A stretch of 64,000 nt of DNA from Melitaea cinxia (lineage: Eukaryota; Arthropoda; Insecta; Lepidoptera; Nymphalidae): assembly GCF_905220565.1 (NCBI RefSeq), contig NC_059409.1, positions 999,501-1,063,500 of the forward strand, read 5' to 3'. Position 1 is the stretch's first letter. Each line of letters starts with the position of its first letter. Shown here one piece after another: positions 9,001-19,228 of the stretch. The notes beneath the pieces are model-generated. The model ran no database searches and was not told the origin of the DNA. It saw only the letters and a list, made by a program, of their open reading frames with translations. The translations under genes and the position numbers were made by a program.

Positions 9001-12000
9001 ATTAAAAATTAAATTGTATTAAATAATATTATATATAATATTTATATTATATAATATTGTAATTAAATAATAAATTGTTAAAGAGTTTCCTCGACTATCT
9101 TTCTTCTCCATCATCAGATCGACTCCAGACCTTTATTAAATAGTACTGCTTTATAGTATTTAATGAAAACATGATTAAATTTACTAGTCACCCGTACTAT
9201 TTTTGAAAGTTTTCCTCGATTTCTCTGGGATTCCATCATCAGATCCTGGTTGCCTTATCATGGTACTAAACTAGGGATATCTCCTTTCCAACAAAAAAAG
9301 AATTATCAAAATCGGTTCATAAACGAAAAAGTTATCTCCGAACATACATTAAAAAAATATATATATACGGTCGAATTGAGTAACCTCCTCCTTTTTTTGA
9401 AGTCGGTTAAAAAGAAGACAAATTGCGAAGATTACTTATTATTGATTATTATATATAACCACCACCAGATACACAGCAAAGACAATCGATTGTAAAGATC
9501 TTGAGTTGCAAAGTTATGGATTGCGTGGGAATTTGTAAAGTATCAGTTTCGTCCAAGCACAGTATACACAAGGAACTCATTTTTACGTAATTATTACTTG
9601 CGCTGAAGCGATACAGCCGTGCTTCCATGAGCGCGTTTCGACGCGGAATGACGAACGACGATGGTTTATTTGTAAAAAATGTATGAAGAAATTTGAGAGC
9701 GTTTCTTATTTTTCTCATAAATGGAAATATTATTTATTTTTATATAAAATATCTAGCGCTACGCATAGAGGACTAAATAAGCAACAATTTCTTAGTGTAG
9801 TTATTTTTCTTAGTGCAATGTATTTAGCTATAATGGTTCCAATTCAGACCCGTCTTTTTTTAATTTTTTGCGATTTCTGTGATGCTTAAACTGTATTTGT
9901 GTGAAAAGTTTGTATGGGGCTATAGAATTTTTATGGTGTCACTCGGAGATGAATATATTATCTTTCATTTGAAACCAAGATATCCTCTCAGGGTGACTCC
10001 TAATTAATTAAAATGGTACGTGAAAAACACTGATATTTGTGGAAAAATGTGATAGCGTCCTTAATCATATTGGCGATAATGAAGTCCGAGTGTTTTAATG
10101 CTATAAGTTTAAAGTCCAGATGGATGTTTTTTTGCTAAGTAGGTATATTGTTCGATATAATGGTGCTGTGAGTAACAAAGTAGGATGTAATTGAACTTGA
10201 AAATATTACTCCTGTCATTTAGTATGTTTTACATTGTTTTTTGAATATATCTAAAAGGCTTTTGTTCATTGCAGGCTACCGAGGTAGTTAAAAACGAAAT
10301 GGCTCCGAAGGGTTTGGAGGGTCGCGTGTATACGTCGCCGGCGAGTTTACGGAAACGAGTCGAGGTCTGTTTCTATTATATTTTATATTTAATTATGTAC
10401 AATTTAAATACTATTATATTCTAGCTGATTTGGTTGGCTGATTTGGTTCCCATATAAAATTTCAATATATTGTTAAAGTGGCTTTATTCCTTATCAGTCA
10501 TAATTCACTCACTGAGAGTTACCGTGAATGGTCATCATCATCATCATCATTATCATTATTTAAGCCCATCACAGTTCACTGCTGGACATAGGCCTCCACA
10601 AGTTCGCACCAAAAACGGTGTGCGCATGTGTGTTGCCCACAGTCTCCACGTTGGGCAGGCGGGTTATCCCGCCATCGGTCGGCTTTTTAAGTTCCAAGGT
10701 GGTAGCGGAACTGTATTATCCCTTAGCCGCCTCTTACGACACCCACGGGAAGAGAGGGAGGCTATATTCTTTGGTGACGCAGCCACACAGCACCCGCAAA
10801 ACAAATACCACTCAAAAATTAATTAATGTCATAACAATTTTACAATTACAATAATAATCATAACAATTAAGTGCTTATTGACAAATCTGTCTGTGTACCA
10901 GGTGGCCGCTGATGAGCGTTCAGTAACTCCGGACACCGAGACCCTGGGCGTGGAACTGCACAAGGACTCCAAGTTCTATCAGCAGTGGGAGGACTTCAAG
11001 AATAACAACCAGTATGTTAACAAGGTGATTATACATACACTTACTAGCTGACTCGGCAAACGTTGTCTTGCCGCTAAACGCTATTTAAAAATAGGGGTTG
11101 GTGGTAGAAGGGTGAAAATTTAGGATTGTATGTATTTTTCAACGCCGAATCATAATAAAATAAAAAATAAATAATTTATCTAAAAATTCAAAAAAAAAAA
11201 TTTGGGGTGGACTGCCCTTAACATTTAGGGGGATGAAAAATATATGTTGTTCGATTCTCAGACCTACCCAATATTCACACAAAATTTCATGAGAATCGGT
11301 CAAGCCGCTTCGGAGGAGTTTAACTCCAAACACCGCGACACGAGAATTTTATATATTAGATAATTGTAGACTAAGAGCTCTTAGCCACAATATATGGTAA
11401 ATAAATTATTATCTAGGCCTCGAGTAGATTTTTGTTTAATCCAGTCCAAATATCGTCCTCATTTGTTACTTATAATTTCATATAACTTATCCACTCAGTG
11501 CGTAGTATCAAAAATTGGTTCGGTTTTTGGTACACCTATAAAAAAATATTAATTATTTGAATTAGAAATGGTACATGTCGTTTTAATGTTTGACCTAGAT
11601 GTATTATCATATCTTACTTAGCTCTTAATAATTAATATTTACATATAACATGATTTACTTTGTTACGACATAAAGAAATATGTATAATAATATTGTAAAG
11701 CTGAAAAGCTTACTAAAGAAACTACTGGTTCGTATTCAAACGAGGAAGGCTATAGGCTATTTTTTCTTTAAGTTAACCCGTATGAAACCGCGGAACAAAG
11801 CTAGTTATTCAATAATGGACGTATGTATGACAGTTGCTAAAAATTAGAATGGGTTAAGAATGCGGAGAAATGTACAATTTTTGAGTAAAAATGTTTGAAA
11901 TGAAGGTAAAGGATAAAATAATTCTTAATTTCAGGTACTAGATTGGAAAATTAAATACGAAGAGTCAGAAAATCCAGTTTTCCGAGCGTCAAGATTCGTC

Positions 12001-12522
12001 ACGGATAAAGTGAGCAGTCTATTCGGAAACTTATTTGAAAAAACGGAACTGTCGACTACACTTACTGAAATTTGTAAAATAGATCCAAATTTTACCGCGC
12101 AGAAATTTTTAGAAGATTGTGCCAATGATATAATACCGAACATTCTAGAAGCCATGGTCCGGGGAGACTTGGAGATACTTAAAGATTGGTGTTACGAAGG
12201 TGTCTACAACATTCTGGCGACACCGATCAACCAATGTAAGCAGCTTGGCTACCGGCTCGACTCTAAAATACTCGATATTGAAAATATCGAGCTGGTGATG
12301 GGTAAAATGATGGACCAAGGTCCCGTACTAGTGATCACATTCCAATCTCAGCAAATAATGTGTGTGAGGGACGGTAAGAACAATGTCATAGAAGGAGATT
12401 CAAACAAAGTTATGCGAGTTAACTACGTTTGGGTTCTTTGTAGAGACCCTCAGGAACTAAATCCTAAAGCGGCTTGGAGATTACTCGAACTATCAGCGAA
12501 CAGTGTAGAACAGTTGATATAG
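6079..12522 (+). CDS. TIM44: TIM44, mitochondrial import inner membrane translocase subunit (whole gene, 7 coding exons)
   Basis: TIM44 is the peripheral matrix-side protein that tethers mtHsp70 (PAM motor) to the TIM23 channel during presequence import. The joined exons 6079-6081, 6157-6252, 6551-6854, 8114-8220, 10275-10364, 10902-11024 and 11935-12522 give about 436 residues, against about 452 in human TIM44. Seen directly: a basic, Ser-rich N-terminus; a charged helical region (GFFSSIIENIKED, NKEMKENIKKFREEA); the conserved segment LHKDSKFYQQWEDFK; and a C-terminal Tim44-like domain with DIIPNILEAM, LDILKDWCYE-like, MGKMMDQGPVLVITFQ and WRLLELSANSVEQ. All splice sites are GT-AG and all phases agree. 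Introns carry SINEs and other repeats. The gene is convergent with EML. The family assignment is firm; only the first exon is uncertain. Confidence 0.95.
6157..6252 (+). CDS. TIM44: TIM44 exon 2: mitochondrial presequence
   Basis: This is a 96-nt exon, phase 0 at both ends, with acceptor TTTTCAG and donor GTATCG. It encodes 32 residues starting HSCRQVICNSARWKCALP, rich in Arg, Lys, Ser and Cys and with no acidic residue until Glu near the end. That is typical of a cleavable matrix-targeting presequence. It reads straight into the conserved start of exon 3 (CRNYSARKGFFSS). Presequences are poorly conserved, so support comes from composition, phase and position. Confidence 0.75.
6551..6854 (+). 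CDS. TIM44: TIM44 exon 3: N-terminal charged helical region
   Basis: This 304-nt exon runs from phase 0 to phase 1, with acceptor TTTCAG and donor GTAAGT. It encodes NYSARKGFFSSIIENIKED, NKEMKENIKKFREEAQKLE and the ESEASKSSEVLKETLE stretch. These match the Hsp70- and TIM23-contacting amphipathic helices of TIM44 almost position by position. The codon split at the 3' end (G) is completed by GA in exon 4. Confidence 0.95.
7121..7420 (-). mobile_element. SINE-A copy 2
   Basis: In TIM44 intron 3. Same core as the other SINE-A copies (CACCATGCTGGGCAGGCGGG, CCCACGGGAAGAGAGGGG), with the tail side lost before TTTGTTCCAAAAATGG. Confidence 0.85.
7738..8010 (+). repeat. Family-K repeat
   Basis: ACCACTTCTTACTAAATTCA through TTGTTCCGGCTAATC to GACGAAGTCGCTGGCATAG. 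Matches 13472-13744. TIM44 intron 3. Confidence 0.82.
8114..8220 (+). CDS. TIM44: TIM44 exon 4
   Basis: This 107-nt exon enters in phase 1 and leaves in phase 0. It encodes GKITEDISKTAKDAAE and then LGKTTAFKTISQ, equivalent to the AAKTAKQSAES and LGKTAAFKALSQ region of vertebrate TIM44. The acceptor is TTTTAG; the donor is the weaker GTGCAT. Confidence 0.92.
8221..10274 (+). other. TIM44 intron 4
   Basis: 2.05 kb, holding a family-F repeat (8869-9412). The stretch 9480-9720 is somewhat richer in CG (GAGCGCGTTTCGACGCGG) and unexplained. No other gene seen. Confidence 0.6.
8869..9412. repeat. Family-F repeat (AACCGACTTCAA ends)
   Basis: Begins AACCGATTTCAAAC, ends TTGAAGTCGGTTAAA. Contains the shared core around 9200-9320 (ATCCTGG, ACTAGGGATATCTCC). 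In TIM44 intron 4. Confidence 0.75.
10275..10364 (+). CDS. TIM44: TIM44 exon 5
   Basis: This is a 90-nt exon, phase 0 to 0, with acceptor ATTGCAG and donor GTCTGT. It encodes 30 residues (ATEVVKNEMAPKG, then VYTSPASLRKRVE), equivalent to the segment in human TIM44 that ends in the basic RPERLRKR stretch. Confidence 0.9.
10532..10791 (-). mobile_element. SINE-A copy 3, internally deleted
   Basis: In TIM44 intron 5, with an (ATC)n tail at 10532-10553. About 86 bp present in copy 1 are missing between GGTT repeats at 10661 (copy 1 has GGTT at 3955 and 4041), as expected for deletion at short direct repeats. Confidence 0.88.
10902..11024 (+). CDS. TIM44: TIM44 exon 6 (parent of the stray copy at 4291-4413)
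   Basis: This is a 123-nt exon, phase 0 to 0, with acceptor TACCAG and donor GTGATT. It encodes 41 residues centred on LGVELHKDSKFYQQWEDFK, one of the best conserved TIM44 stretches (human has LGVVLHKDSKWYQQWKDFK). A SINE (10532-10791) lies about 110 bp upstream in the intron. A second, diverged copy of the exon with its flanks lies upstream of the gene. Confidence 0.95.
11042..11362 (-). repeat. Family-G repeat
   Basis: ACTAGCTGACTCGGCAAACG at the left and CGCGACACGAGAATTTTATA at the right. Begins 17 bp after the donor of TIM44 exon 6. Its first bases are also in the exon-copy block at 4431-4446. Confidence 0.82.
11935..12522 (+). CDS. TIM44: TIM44 exon 7: C-terminal Tim44-like domain and stop
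   Basis: This 588-nt terminal exon enters in phase 0 and ends at TAG 12520-12522. It encodes 195 residues: VLDWKIKYEESENP, FRASRFVTDKVSSLFGNLF, then the Tim44/MBA1-fold domain with DIIPNILEAM, ILKDWCYEGVYN, LDSKILDIENIELVMGKMMD, YVWVLCRDPQELNP and the ending SANSVEQLI. This domain binds cardiolipin-rich inner membrane in characterised members. No frame breaks are seen. Confidence 0.97.
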   Translation, partial: VLDWKIKYEESENPVFRASRFVTDKVSSLFGNLFEKTELSTTLTEICKIDPNFTAQKFLEDCANDIIPNILEAMVRGDLEILKDWCYEGVYNILATPINQCKQLGYRLDSKILDIENIELVMGKMMDQGPVLVITFQSQQIMCVRDGKNNVIEGDSNKVMRVNYVWVLCRDPQELNPKAAWRLLELSANSVEQLI

Positions 12523-12543
12523 TAATTGTTATTTTGTAGATTG

Positions 12544-12549
12544 ATTAAA
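12544..12549 (+). promoter_or_regulatory. Candidate TIM44 poly(A) signal (ATTAAA)
   Basis: ATTAAA, the commonest variant of AATAAA, lies 22 nt after the TIM44 stop. It would give a very short 3'UTR. AATAAA-like hexamers further downstream (around 13080-13100) are alternatives. Confidence 0.4.
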
Positions 12550-13471
12550 ATCGTTTTATTGTTACATGGTTTTATTCTAATCAGACCATTTGCTTAACAG
12601 ATTTACAGCCTGTTTCACCGGTGCTGGATAATGCTATTTGACGGATTACACTATTCAACGGATTAAAGTTTTGATATATTTTTTTTGTTTACCATAGAAT
12701 TCCACAATATTAATTAGATATTTTTATTTGCAAATATGTATTTAAAACCTATAGTTTATTAATTAAGGAGAAACAGGTTCTAATGACCTATAATCTAATC
12801 GTAACTTATTTGCAGGACAAACTTAATCCAAAACCAGTGAACCAGGCTCTTAATACAAAGCCTTATTATAAACTTAATATGTCAGTATTTGCTCGTTAAA
12901 TATTTATTATTCATAAACGTGTTCATTATAGAAGAATGTTAGTAAGCCATAGCTTTTTCTAATGGAAAGTAATTTTTGTGCTTCGCCTGTCATGTGATTT
13001 CCTGTTTGGTGAAAAGTTTAGACAATATTAGATAATGAAAGTATAGGTAAATAATGTTATCGTAGTATAAAAAATTAATAATTATTATAAAAATATAATA
13101 AATAATAATAGAAAAATCTTTGGAGAGTTACATAACTGTAACTTGCTTAAACAAAGCTATTCATTTAATTGGGCTGTTGTTAAACTATTTATTACTAATT
13201 TGCTGTTTTAAAACCATTGGTCTGTTCATAGTTATATTTATACACTAATGTGTACCTATGATTTTAGTTTTGATACTATTGGTTCTATTGTTGTAATAAA
13301 TTGTTCTATTTATTAAAACTTTTATTTAATCTTTGACATTTATAGTAATACGCAATCTGATAAAATTCTTGATATTTTTCATCAGTTATTACATGAATAT
13401 CACACATTGCTCAATATGTTTCAATCCTGCATCTAGACAAATAAATAAAATAGGACTGTCTGTTTGTAATA
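12550..13471. other. TIM44 downstream region, no gene seen
   Basis: AT-rich sequence between the TIM44 3' end and the family-K repeat. Contains AACAGGTTCTAATG and CTGTTTCACCGGTG-type text that recurs elsewhere (43409, 45400), probably an old repeat. Confidence 0.5.
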
Positions 13472-13744
13472 TTAAAATAAACGCTTCTTACTAAATGCAT
13501 GTGGATGTATACACGGTACATATAGCAAAATAACATTATTTTTACAAGTCTTGTCTGTCTATTTGTTCCGGCTAATCTCTGAAAGGGCTGGACCGATTTC
13601 GACGGTACTTTCACTGGCAGATAGCCGATATAGTAAGGAATAACTTAGGCTACTTTTATTTTTAAAATTTATTTTATAACTCTCCAAACTGAACAATAAC
13701 TTATGTTAAATTCCACGCGGACGAAGTCGCGGGCACAGTTAGTT
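13472..13744 (+). repeat. Family-K repeat
   Basis: Second copy, ending GACGAAGTCGCGGGCACAG, directly before the LINE at 13769. Confidence 0.82.
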
Positions 13745-13768
13745 GAAAATAAAATCAAAAACTACATT

Positions 13769-14361
13769 CAGGCCGGACTTTACAAATGTTACTTTTTCCC
13801 CGTGTAGGGACGGGCAGTAGAATACAATTTCCTACGGCCCGGCAAGAAGGCCTGTCGTAAGAGCCGACAAAATTCTTGAGGTGGTAGGCTTCGGCCGTGG
13901 CTTAATTACCACCCTCTGGGTAAAGTCGCGCCGCCAAACGGCAATTGCCGTGTTCCGGGGTGGGTCCCAGAGCAGCCATTTGGGGGATGTGTCTGGGTAG
14001 TTGTGGCACTCTATGTGACCGATTCTGTCTGCTCATCACTGCCGCATCGGGTGCCTGGCTTCGGAGGGTAGCGGGATCCGAGGCACGGTGCCGCCGCTGG
14101 CCGACCGTAGGAAGTTGGGGGCCCAAGTAGCAGGAAAGCCACCTGTGAAAGGCTGCCCCGCCATCTGACGAAAAATCCCAGAATGTTCTACCTTGCCGGT
14201 TGGCGACCGGAAGGGAGGACCAGGTAGCCATTCTGGGGGGGCTCGGGCGTCCCCGCAGTCTCCGCGTCAGGCTCCCTACGTGCGGCGGTGTAGAGTCTGA
14301 CACCTGGTAGGTAGGATGCTGCCTCGTCCAGTTCGCATTCCCCAGCACCTATTCACTCCCC
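13769..14361 (+). other. LINE leader / 5'UTR
   Basis: GC-rich leader upstream of the LINE ORF. It includes a GC-rich patch with potential stem pairing at about 13831-13870 (GGCCCGGCAAGAAGGCC). Open frames on either strand here (for example 13902-14348 on the - strand) show no recognisable motif and look like by-products of base composition. Some LINEs carry a self-cleaving ribozyme at this place; I could not demonstrate one. Confidence 0.5.
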
Positions 14362-17319
14362 ATGAAAGCACACAAGAATAAAAAAAGGTATACACAGCGG
14401 CTGCACGTCCTCCCACTGAAAGTGCACCTCTCTAACATCCGAGGTCTGCACTCCAATCTCGAATCTGTCCACCACCACCTAGAAACAGAAAAACCGCAGC
14501 TGCTGTTCCTCACTGAGACGCAGATCAGATATCCGGCTGACACGGCGTACCTCAGCTACCCCGGGTATTCTCTGGAGCACAGGTTCATACCTCGTGCCGG
14601 AGTCTGTGTGTACGTCCGTGATGACATTTGCATCAAGCGTCTTAAGCACCTTGAGACATCCAGTTACTCCATCCTATGGGTTCTGGTGGACACAGGACAG
14701 GAGAAAATCCTGTATGCCTGTGTCTACCGTTCGCACAGTGGAGACGTGGAGACAACTCAGTTATGTGACCATCTTACCCTAACGGCGGATAAGGCTCGAG
14801 AGCGTTACCCTTCGGCACAGTTAGTCATCCTGGGGGACTTCAACGCCCACCACCAGGAGTGGCTGTACCCATACCAGGTGACCGACCATGCTGGGAGAGA
14901 AGTGCGTAAACTAGCCTTGACGCTGGACCTCACCCAGCTTGTAAATTGGGCTACCAGGGTACCAGACGTAGACTCTCATACCGCCAACTGCTTAGACCTA
15001 TTTTTAACAACTGATCCAGACAGGTACTCAATAACAGTTTCTGCACCACTGGGTACTTCTGACCACTGTCTGGTAAAATCAATATCCGTCTGTTCCCCAC
15101 CCGAAGAATCCCCATGTGGCCCAAGACGGGTGTGGCGATATAAGGCAGCGGATTGGGATGAGATGCGTCACTTTTTCTCGTCCTATCCTTGGCGAGAGGT
15201 ATGCTTTTCTTCTGATGATCCGTCGAGCTGCGCTGAAGCCATTACCGCGGTTATACGCCAGGCTATGGAATATTTTATACCATACTCTGACGTAGCGACG
15301 AATGGAAAAGCTCGCCCATGGTTTGATGCGGGATGCTATCGTGCAGAAGCCAAAAAGCGGTCGGCATACACTGCATGGGCTGAAGCTCGAGCGCGCAAGT
15401 CTCCAAATTCTTGGAATTTGAAGAAAGCTTTTAACCAAGCCGCCAAGGCATGTAAAAGGACGTTACGCAAGACTAGATTCAACCATATCAGCCGCATTGG
15501 GGCCAAACTAGCTTCTTACCCTTCTGGGAGCAAAGCGTTTTGGTCCCTGGCAAAAGCCGTTGAATCTAACTTTTGTCGGCCGTCACTTCCACCATTGCTG
15601 AGGACTGATGGATCACTGGCCCATTCCGCAAAAGAGAAAGCGGATTTGTTTGCATCTCTTTTTGCTGAGAACTCGCGTCTGGATGTTGCAGGAAAAGCTC
15701 CACCAATCTCAACTCGTGCTGACTGCATTATGGCAGAAGTACGCATACGCCAAAAAGAGATCCTTAAAATCCTGCAAACTCTAGACGTGAACAAGGCCAG
15801 CGGACCGGATGGTATACCAGCGATAGTCCTGCGTACCTGTGCCCCTGAGTTGTCTCCACCTCTTACACGCCTGTACCGCCTGTCACTTAAGACTGGCAAA
15901 GTGCCGAAGTCTTGGAAGCTTGCCAACGTGCAGCCTGTGCCCAAAAAAGGTAGTCGTGCAGACCCTGTCAATTACCGTCCCATCTCGGTCACATCCATAC
16001 TCTGTAAGACTATGGAACGTGAACTAAACAACAAACTCTTGGCCCACTTGGAAGGTAACGATCTCCTCAGCGACCGGCAGTACGGTTTCCGCCAGCACCG
16101 TTCGACTGGGGACCTTCTAGTGTATGCCACACATATTTGGAGTGAGGCCATTGACAAACACGGCGAAGCACTTGCCGTGTCTCTCGATATCTCGAAGGCC
16201 TTTGACAGGGTTTGGCACGCGAGCCTTATAAGCAAGCTTCATTCATATGGTATTCCACCTGGCCTTTGCACTTGGATTTCTGACTTCCTGAGCGAACGTT
16301 CAATACAAGTTGTTCTTGACGGGTACTCGTCGGACCAAAAGGCTATCGACGCTGGTGTTCCTCAGGGATCAGTCTTGTCCGCTACCCTCTTCCTGCTGCA
16401 TATTAACGATCTGCTCGTCCCCGGTACCTTTGGGTACGCTGACGACTGCACAGTGACGGACAGATACTTTTCGAGTGCAAGGGCTAGTAAGGATGTTATC
16501 CAGTCTTGTCGAGAGGATATGGTCAGCCGCTTGAACGTCGCCCTCCAGGCAGTCTCCAAATGGGGCGATGCCAATCTGGTCACGTTCAACGCTACAAAAA
16601 CACAGGCGTGTGTGTTCTCCTCTAAACGGAGCCCTTTACACCTGGCTCCGACTTTCCGGGATGTTTCTGTGGAAATTACCGACTCCCTACAGCTCCTCGG
16701 TGTAGAGCTATCGTCCAATCTGAACTTTGGGCAACACATCGAGTCCAAAGCAAAAACTGCAGCAAAAAAACTAGGTATTCTCTCTAAGGTCAGGCGATAC
16801 TTCACTCCAGAACAGCTGCTTCAACTATACCAAGCACAAGTTCGGTCTTGTATGGAGTATTGCTGCCATCTTTGGGATGGATCTGCCAAATACCAACTGG
16901 CAACTTTGGACTCGGTGGAAAAACGAGCTAAGAGACTCATAGGTGACCCTACTCTGACAGACACCAAGTTGCAGAGTCTCGATCATCGGCGTAGGGTAGC
17001 TCGTCTGTCGGTGTTCTACAAAATATATTTCGGTGAGTGTGCGAAGGAATTACACGATCTAATTCCCCCAACAACCTTCCGCCATCGGGACACTAGGCGC
17101 GGTCGATCGTTCCATCCTTATGTCATCGATATGCCACCTACGCGCACAAAACGCTTTGGCTCTACTTTCCTGATGCGCACAGCTAAGGAATGGAACTCGT
17201 TGCCCGCGTCTGTGTTTCCCGAACGATACAATCTGGGTGCCTTCAAGGCCAGAGTGAATAGGCTGTTATTAGGCAGGCATGCTCCACCTTCGACCGCATC
17301 GTCACTTAACATCAGGTGA
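14362..17319 (+). CDS. LINE polyprotein: endonuclease + reverse transcriptase (985 aa)
   Basis: The ORF is uninterrupted. The endonuclease/exonuclease/phosphatase domain spans about residues 18-245 with catalytic-site residues in place: Asn25 (SNIRGL), Glu52 (LTETQ), Asp159/Asn161 (LGDFNAHH) and Ser233-Asp234-His235. The reverse transcriptase covers about residues 470-770 with NKASGPDGIP, PVNYRPISV, LDISKAFDRVWH (Asp609), GVPQGSVLS and the catalytic YADD (692-695). A C-terminal region follows with EKRAKRLIGDP and the familiar AKEWNSLPASVFP. These residues nick the target and copy the element's RNA. With every core residue present and no frame break, the insertion is probably young. The start Met is the first in the frame; the ORF could begin slightly later. 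Confidence 0.93.
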   Translation: MKAHKNKKRYTQRLHVLPLKVHLSNIRGLHSNLESVHHHLETEKPQLLFLTETQIRYPADTAYLSYPGYSLEHRFIPRAGVCVYVRDDICIKRLKHLETSSYSILWVLVDTGQEKILYACVYRSHSGDVETTQLCDHLTLTADKARERYPSAQLVILGDFNAHHQEWLYPYQVTDHAGREVRKLALTLDLTQLVNWATRVPDVDSHTANCLDLFLTTDPDRYSITVSAPLGTSDHCLVKSISVCSPPEESPCGPRRVWRYKAADWDEMRHFFSSYPWREVCFSSDDPSSCAEAITAVIRQAMEYFIPYSDVATNGKARPWFDAGCYRAEAKKRSAYTAWAEARARKSPNSWNLKKAFNQAAKACKRTLRKTRFNHISRIGAKLASYPSGSKAFWSLAKAVESNFCRPSLPPLLRTDGSLAHSAKEKADLFASLFAENSRLDVAGKAPPISTRADCIMAEVRIRQKEILKILQTLDVNKASGPDGIPAIVLRTCAPELSPPLTRLYRLSLKTGKVPKSWKLANVQPVPKKGSRADPVNYRPISVTSILCKTMERELNNKLLAHLEGNDLLSDRQYGFRQHRSTGDLLVYATHIWSEAIDKHGEALAVSLDISKAFDRVWHASLISKLHSYGIPPGLCTWISDFLSERSIQVVLDGYSSDQKAIDAGVPQGSVLSATLFLLHINDLLVPGTFGYADDCTVTDRYFSSARASKDVIQSCREDMVSRLNVALQAVSKWGDANLVTFNATKTQACVFSSKRSPLHLAPTFRDVSVEITDSLQLLGVELSSNLNFGQHIESKAKTAAKKLGILSKVRRYFTPEQLLQLYQAQVRSCMEYCCHLWDGSAKYQLATLDSVEKRAKRLIGDPTLTDTKLQSLDHRRRVARLSVFYKIYFGECAKELHDLIPPTTFRHRDTRRGRSFHPYVIDMPPTRTKRFGSTFLMRTAKEWNSLPASVFPERYNLGAFKARVNRLLLGRHAPPSTASSLNIR

Positions 17320-17362
17320 GATTGTGGTCAAATGCCTGCCTATTTGTCATAAAAAAAAAAAA

Positions 17363-19116
17363 TACTTACCATGTTCGTATAATTATAGTTCTACCGTTCG
17401 TATATAGTCCGGATAATTCTAGGTGAACATTGAGAGCCAAAGCAATTTATTTTTAATTGATTCAGAGTCAATCTAACTCCTGTATCAGTCTTAAACAGAA
17501 TAATATGGCTTTTTAATTTAAACTTTTTTTAGTAAAAGTGTTTCATTTAAATTTAATTAGAGGCTTCAAATATAATTGCTAATAATTTTGTGTAATATCA
17601 TCACTTAGAGAAAGATAAAAATATATAGATATCGGTTCATGATTGGGGTATTTAATTAAAATCAATTCAGTAAACATCGTTTTTATTAGAGGCACATTCA
17701 AAAGGCGGACAAGGCCGCCGTACATTAATAGTATATACAACAAAAGACTACATAATTATTAGTGCTTAACTACAATGGAATCCGAAATGAAAATGTACTC
17801 AGTGACTAGGTTACTAATGAAAATGAAAATAAGAAATGTTAATTTATATAAAAAAAAGTGAAAATCATATTCCGAATGAAGTATTGTGCGATTTTAATAT
17901 AACATAAATTTTATAGAATTCCAATCATTTTTAAATGTTAAGCAACATTTGTACTTATATTTAAAACTATTAAATCAGTTATGCGAACTTAAAATTAAAA
18001 AAAAAAAAACTACACAATATTAATTACGGCGTTATAAATAATACATTTAAAAAGTGCCACAAACATTCTTATAGATAATAAAGTATGCGTAAAAATCTAA
18101 ACATTATTCACAGTGTTACAAGTGTAAAAAATACTAAAATATTACTCGTGTTTTATTATAAATAATACTTAAAAGATATTTTCAAGCGAATAATTCGACG
18201 GAATGCAGACAACGCACACAATCAGACCTATCACAACCGCACTACAAACAAAACATACGTTATACAAATAAAACTTATTAGATGATTAAAAAAATACACA
18301 ATATATTTTTAGACAATACGGGTTAAGCACCAAATTTTCTTTCTTATATATTTTTTAAAATATTTTTTTCAATATATTCAATTATTATATGATTCGATGA
18401 ACACCCATCCCCTATATGTTTATTGAAAATTCAATTAAAAAGTAATAAATTATCGTTACCGTACTGACCAAAAAGTTAAATGATATTTGTACTGAACTAA
18501 ATTTAACTTTGTACATATTCTTGTACATAAATGTAATTTAATGATATAAAATAAGGCTACAACTAAAATCTTAAAAAAAACTTACATTATATAATAAACG
18601 TTAAGATCTATTCAGATATATAAACATAATTAGACCTAATTTTATGCAATTGAATCGCAGTGCACATTAAATTAGCATTAAGCTCCATAAAAATCACATT
18701 AGATCTAGCTGAGAAGCTCCTGTGTTTATTATAAAAAGCCGTCAAACATGAAACATCAAACTCTTTAAGTGCGTTACTGGCCGTTTTATATTAAAACAAG
18801 GAATGTATTAAAGCCTGGTTATAATTTATTATAGCGTTTTAGATTTTTATTTTATTGCCAGTACATTTGTCTAATTAAGAAATTGTAGCTATTACCTTTA
18901 ACTCGAGTATAGTAGTAACCATTTGGATACAACGGCTAAACTAATGCCTTTTTTAAATCAAATAGTTCAACGCCGATTTCTTTCATTTAAATGTAGATTT
19001 CATCTCGTCATTCTTGTATATGATCATGCTGTATACGGCTCACCGCTGTGAAATCGTCTACAGTGTGACGCAGTGGACAACACATCAAGATGTATTTTAT
19101 GACATTACAAGCTGTC
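17363..19116. other. Intergenic AT-rich region, no gene seen
   Basis: Between the LINE tail and the EML poly(A) signal. Very AT-rich with no conserved frame. Confidence 0.55.
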
Positions 19117-19122
19117 TTTATT
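19117..19122 (-). promoter_or_regulatory. Candidate EML poly(A) signal (AATAAA)
   Basis: AATAAA on the - strand lies about 475 nt past the EML stop and beyond the 22-bp array. It is the first canonical hexamer after the stop, so the array would be transcribed as 3'UTR. Confidence 0.5.
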
Positions 19123-19228
19123 GGTTTGCTTCATTTAGTTAATTACATAACATAGTAAACATGATGATCCATTGTATTCTAGTTTAGGGATCCATTACTA
19201 TGTAGTTGACAATTCATTATGATGTAGC

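Larger units (their letters stand above)
13769..17362 (+). mobile_element. Near-complete non-LTR retrotransposon (LINE)
   Basis: This is a GC-richer island between TIM44 and EML. It has about 590 bp of leader without a convincing ORF1, one long ORF (14362-17319), a short 3'UTR, and an A-run at about 17351-17362. The 5' boundary is approximate. It follows a family-K repeat (13472-13744). I found no clear target-site duplication. The single-ORF layout with an apurinic-type endonuclease and reverse transcriptase places it in the Jockey/CR1/L2 assemblage, but the clade needs a phylogeny. Confidence 0.85.

Noticed and set aside
13902..14348. 148-codon - strand frame opposite the LINE leader
   Set aside because: Composition-driven frame antisense to the LINE; no homology recognised.
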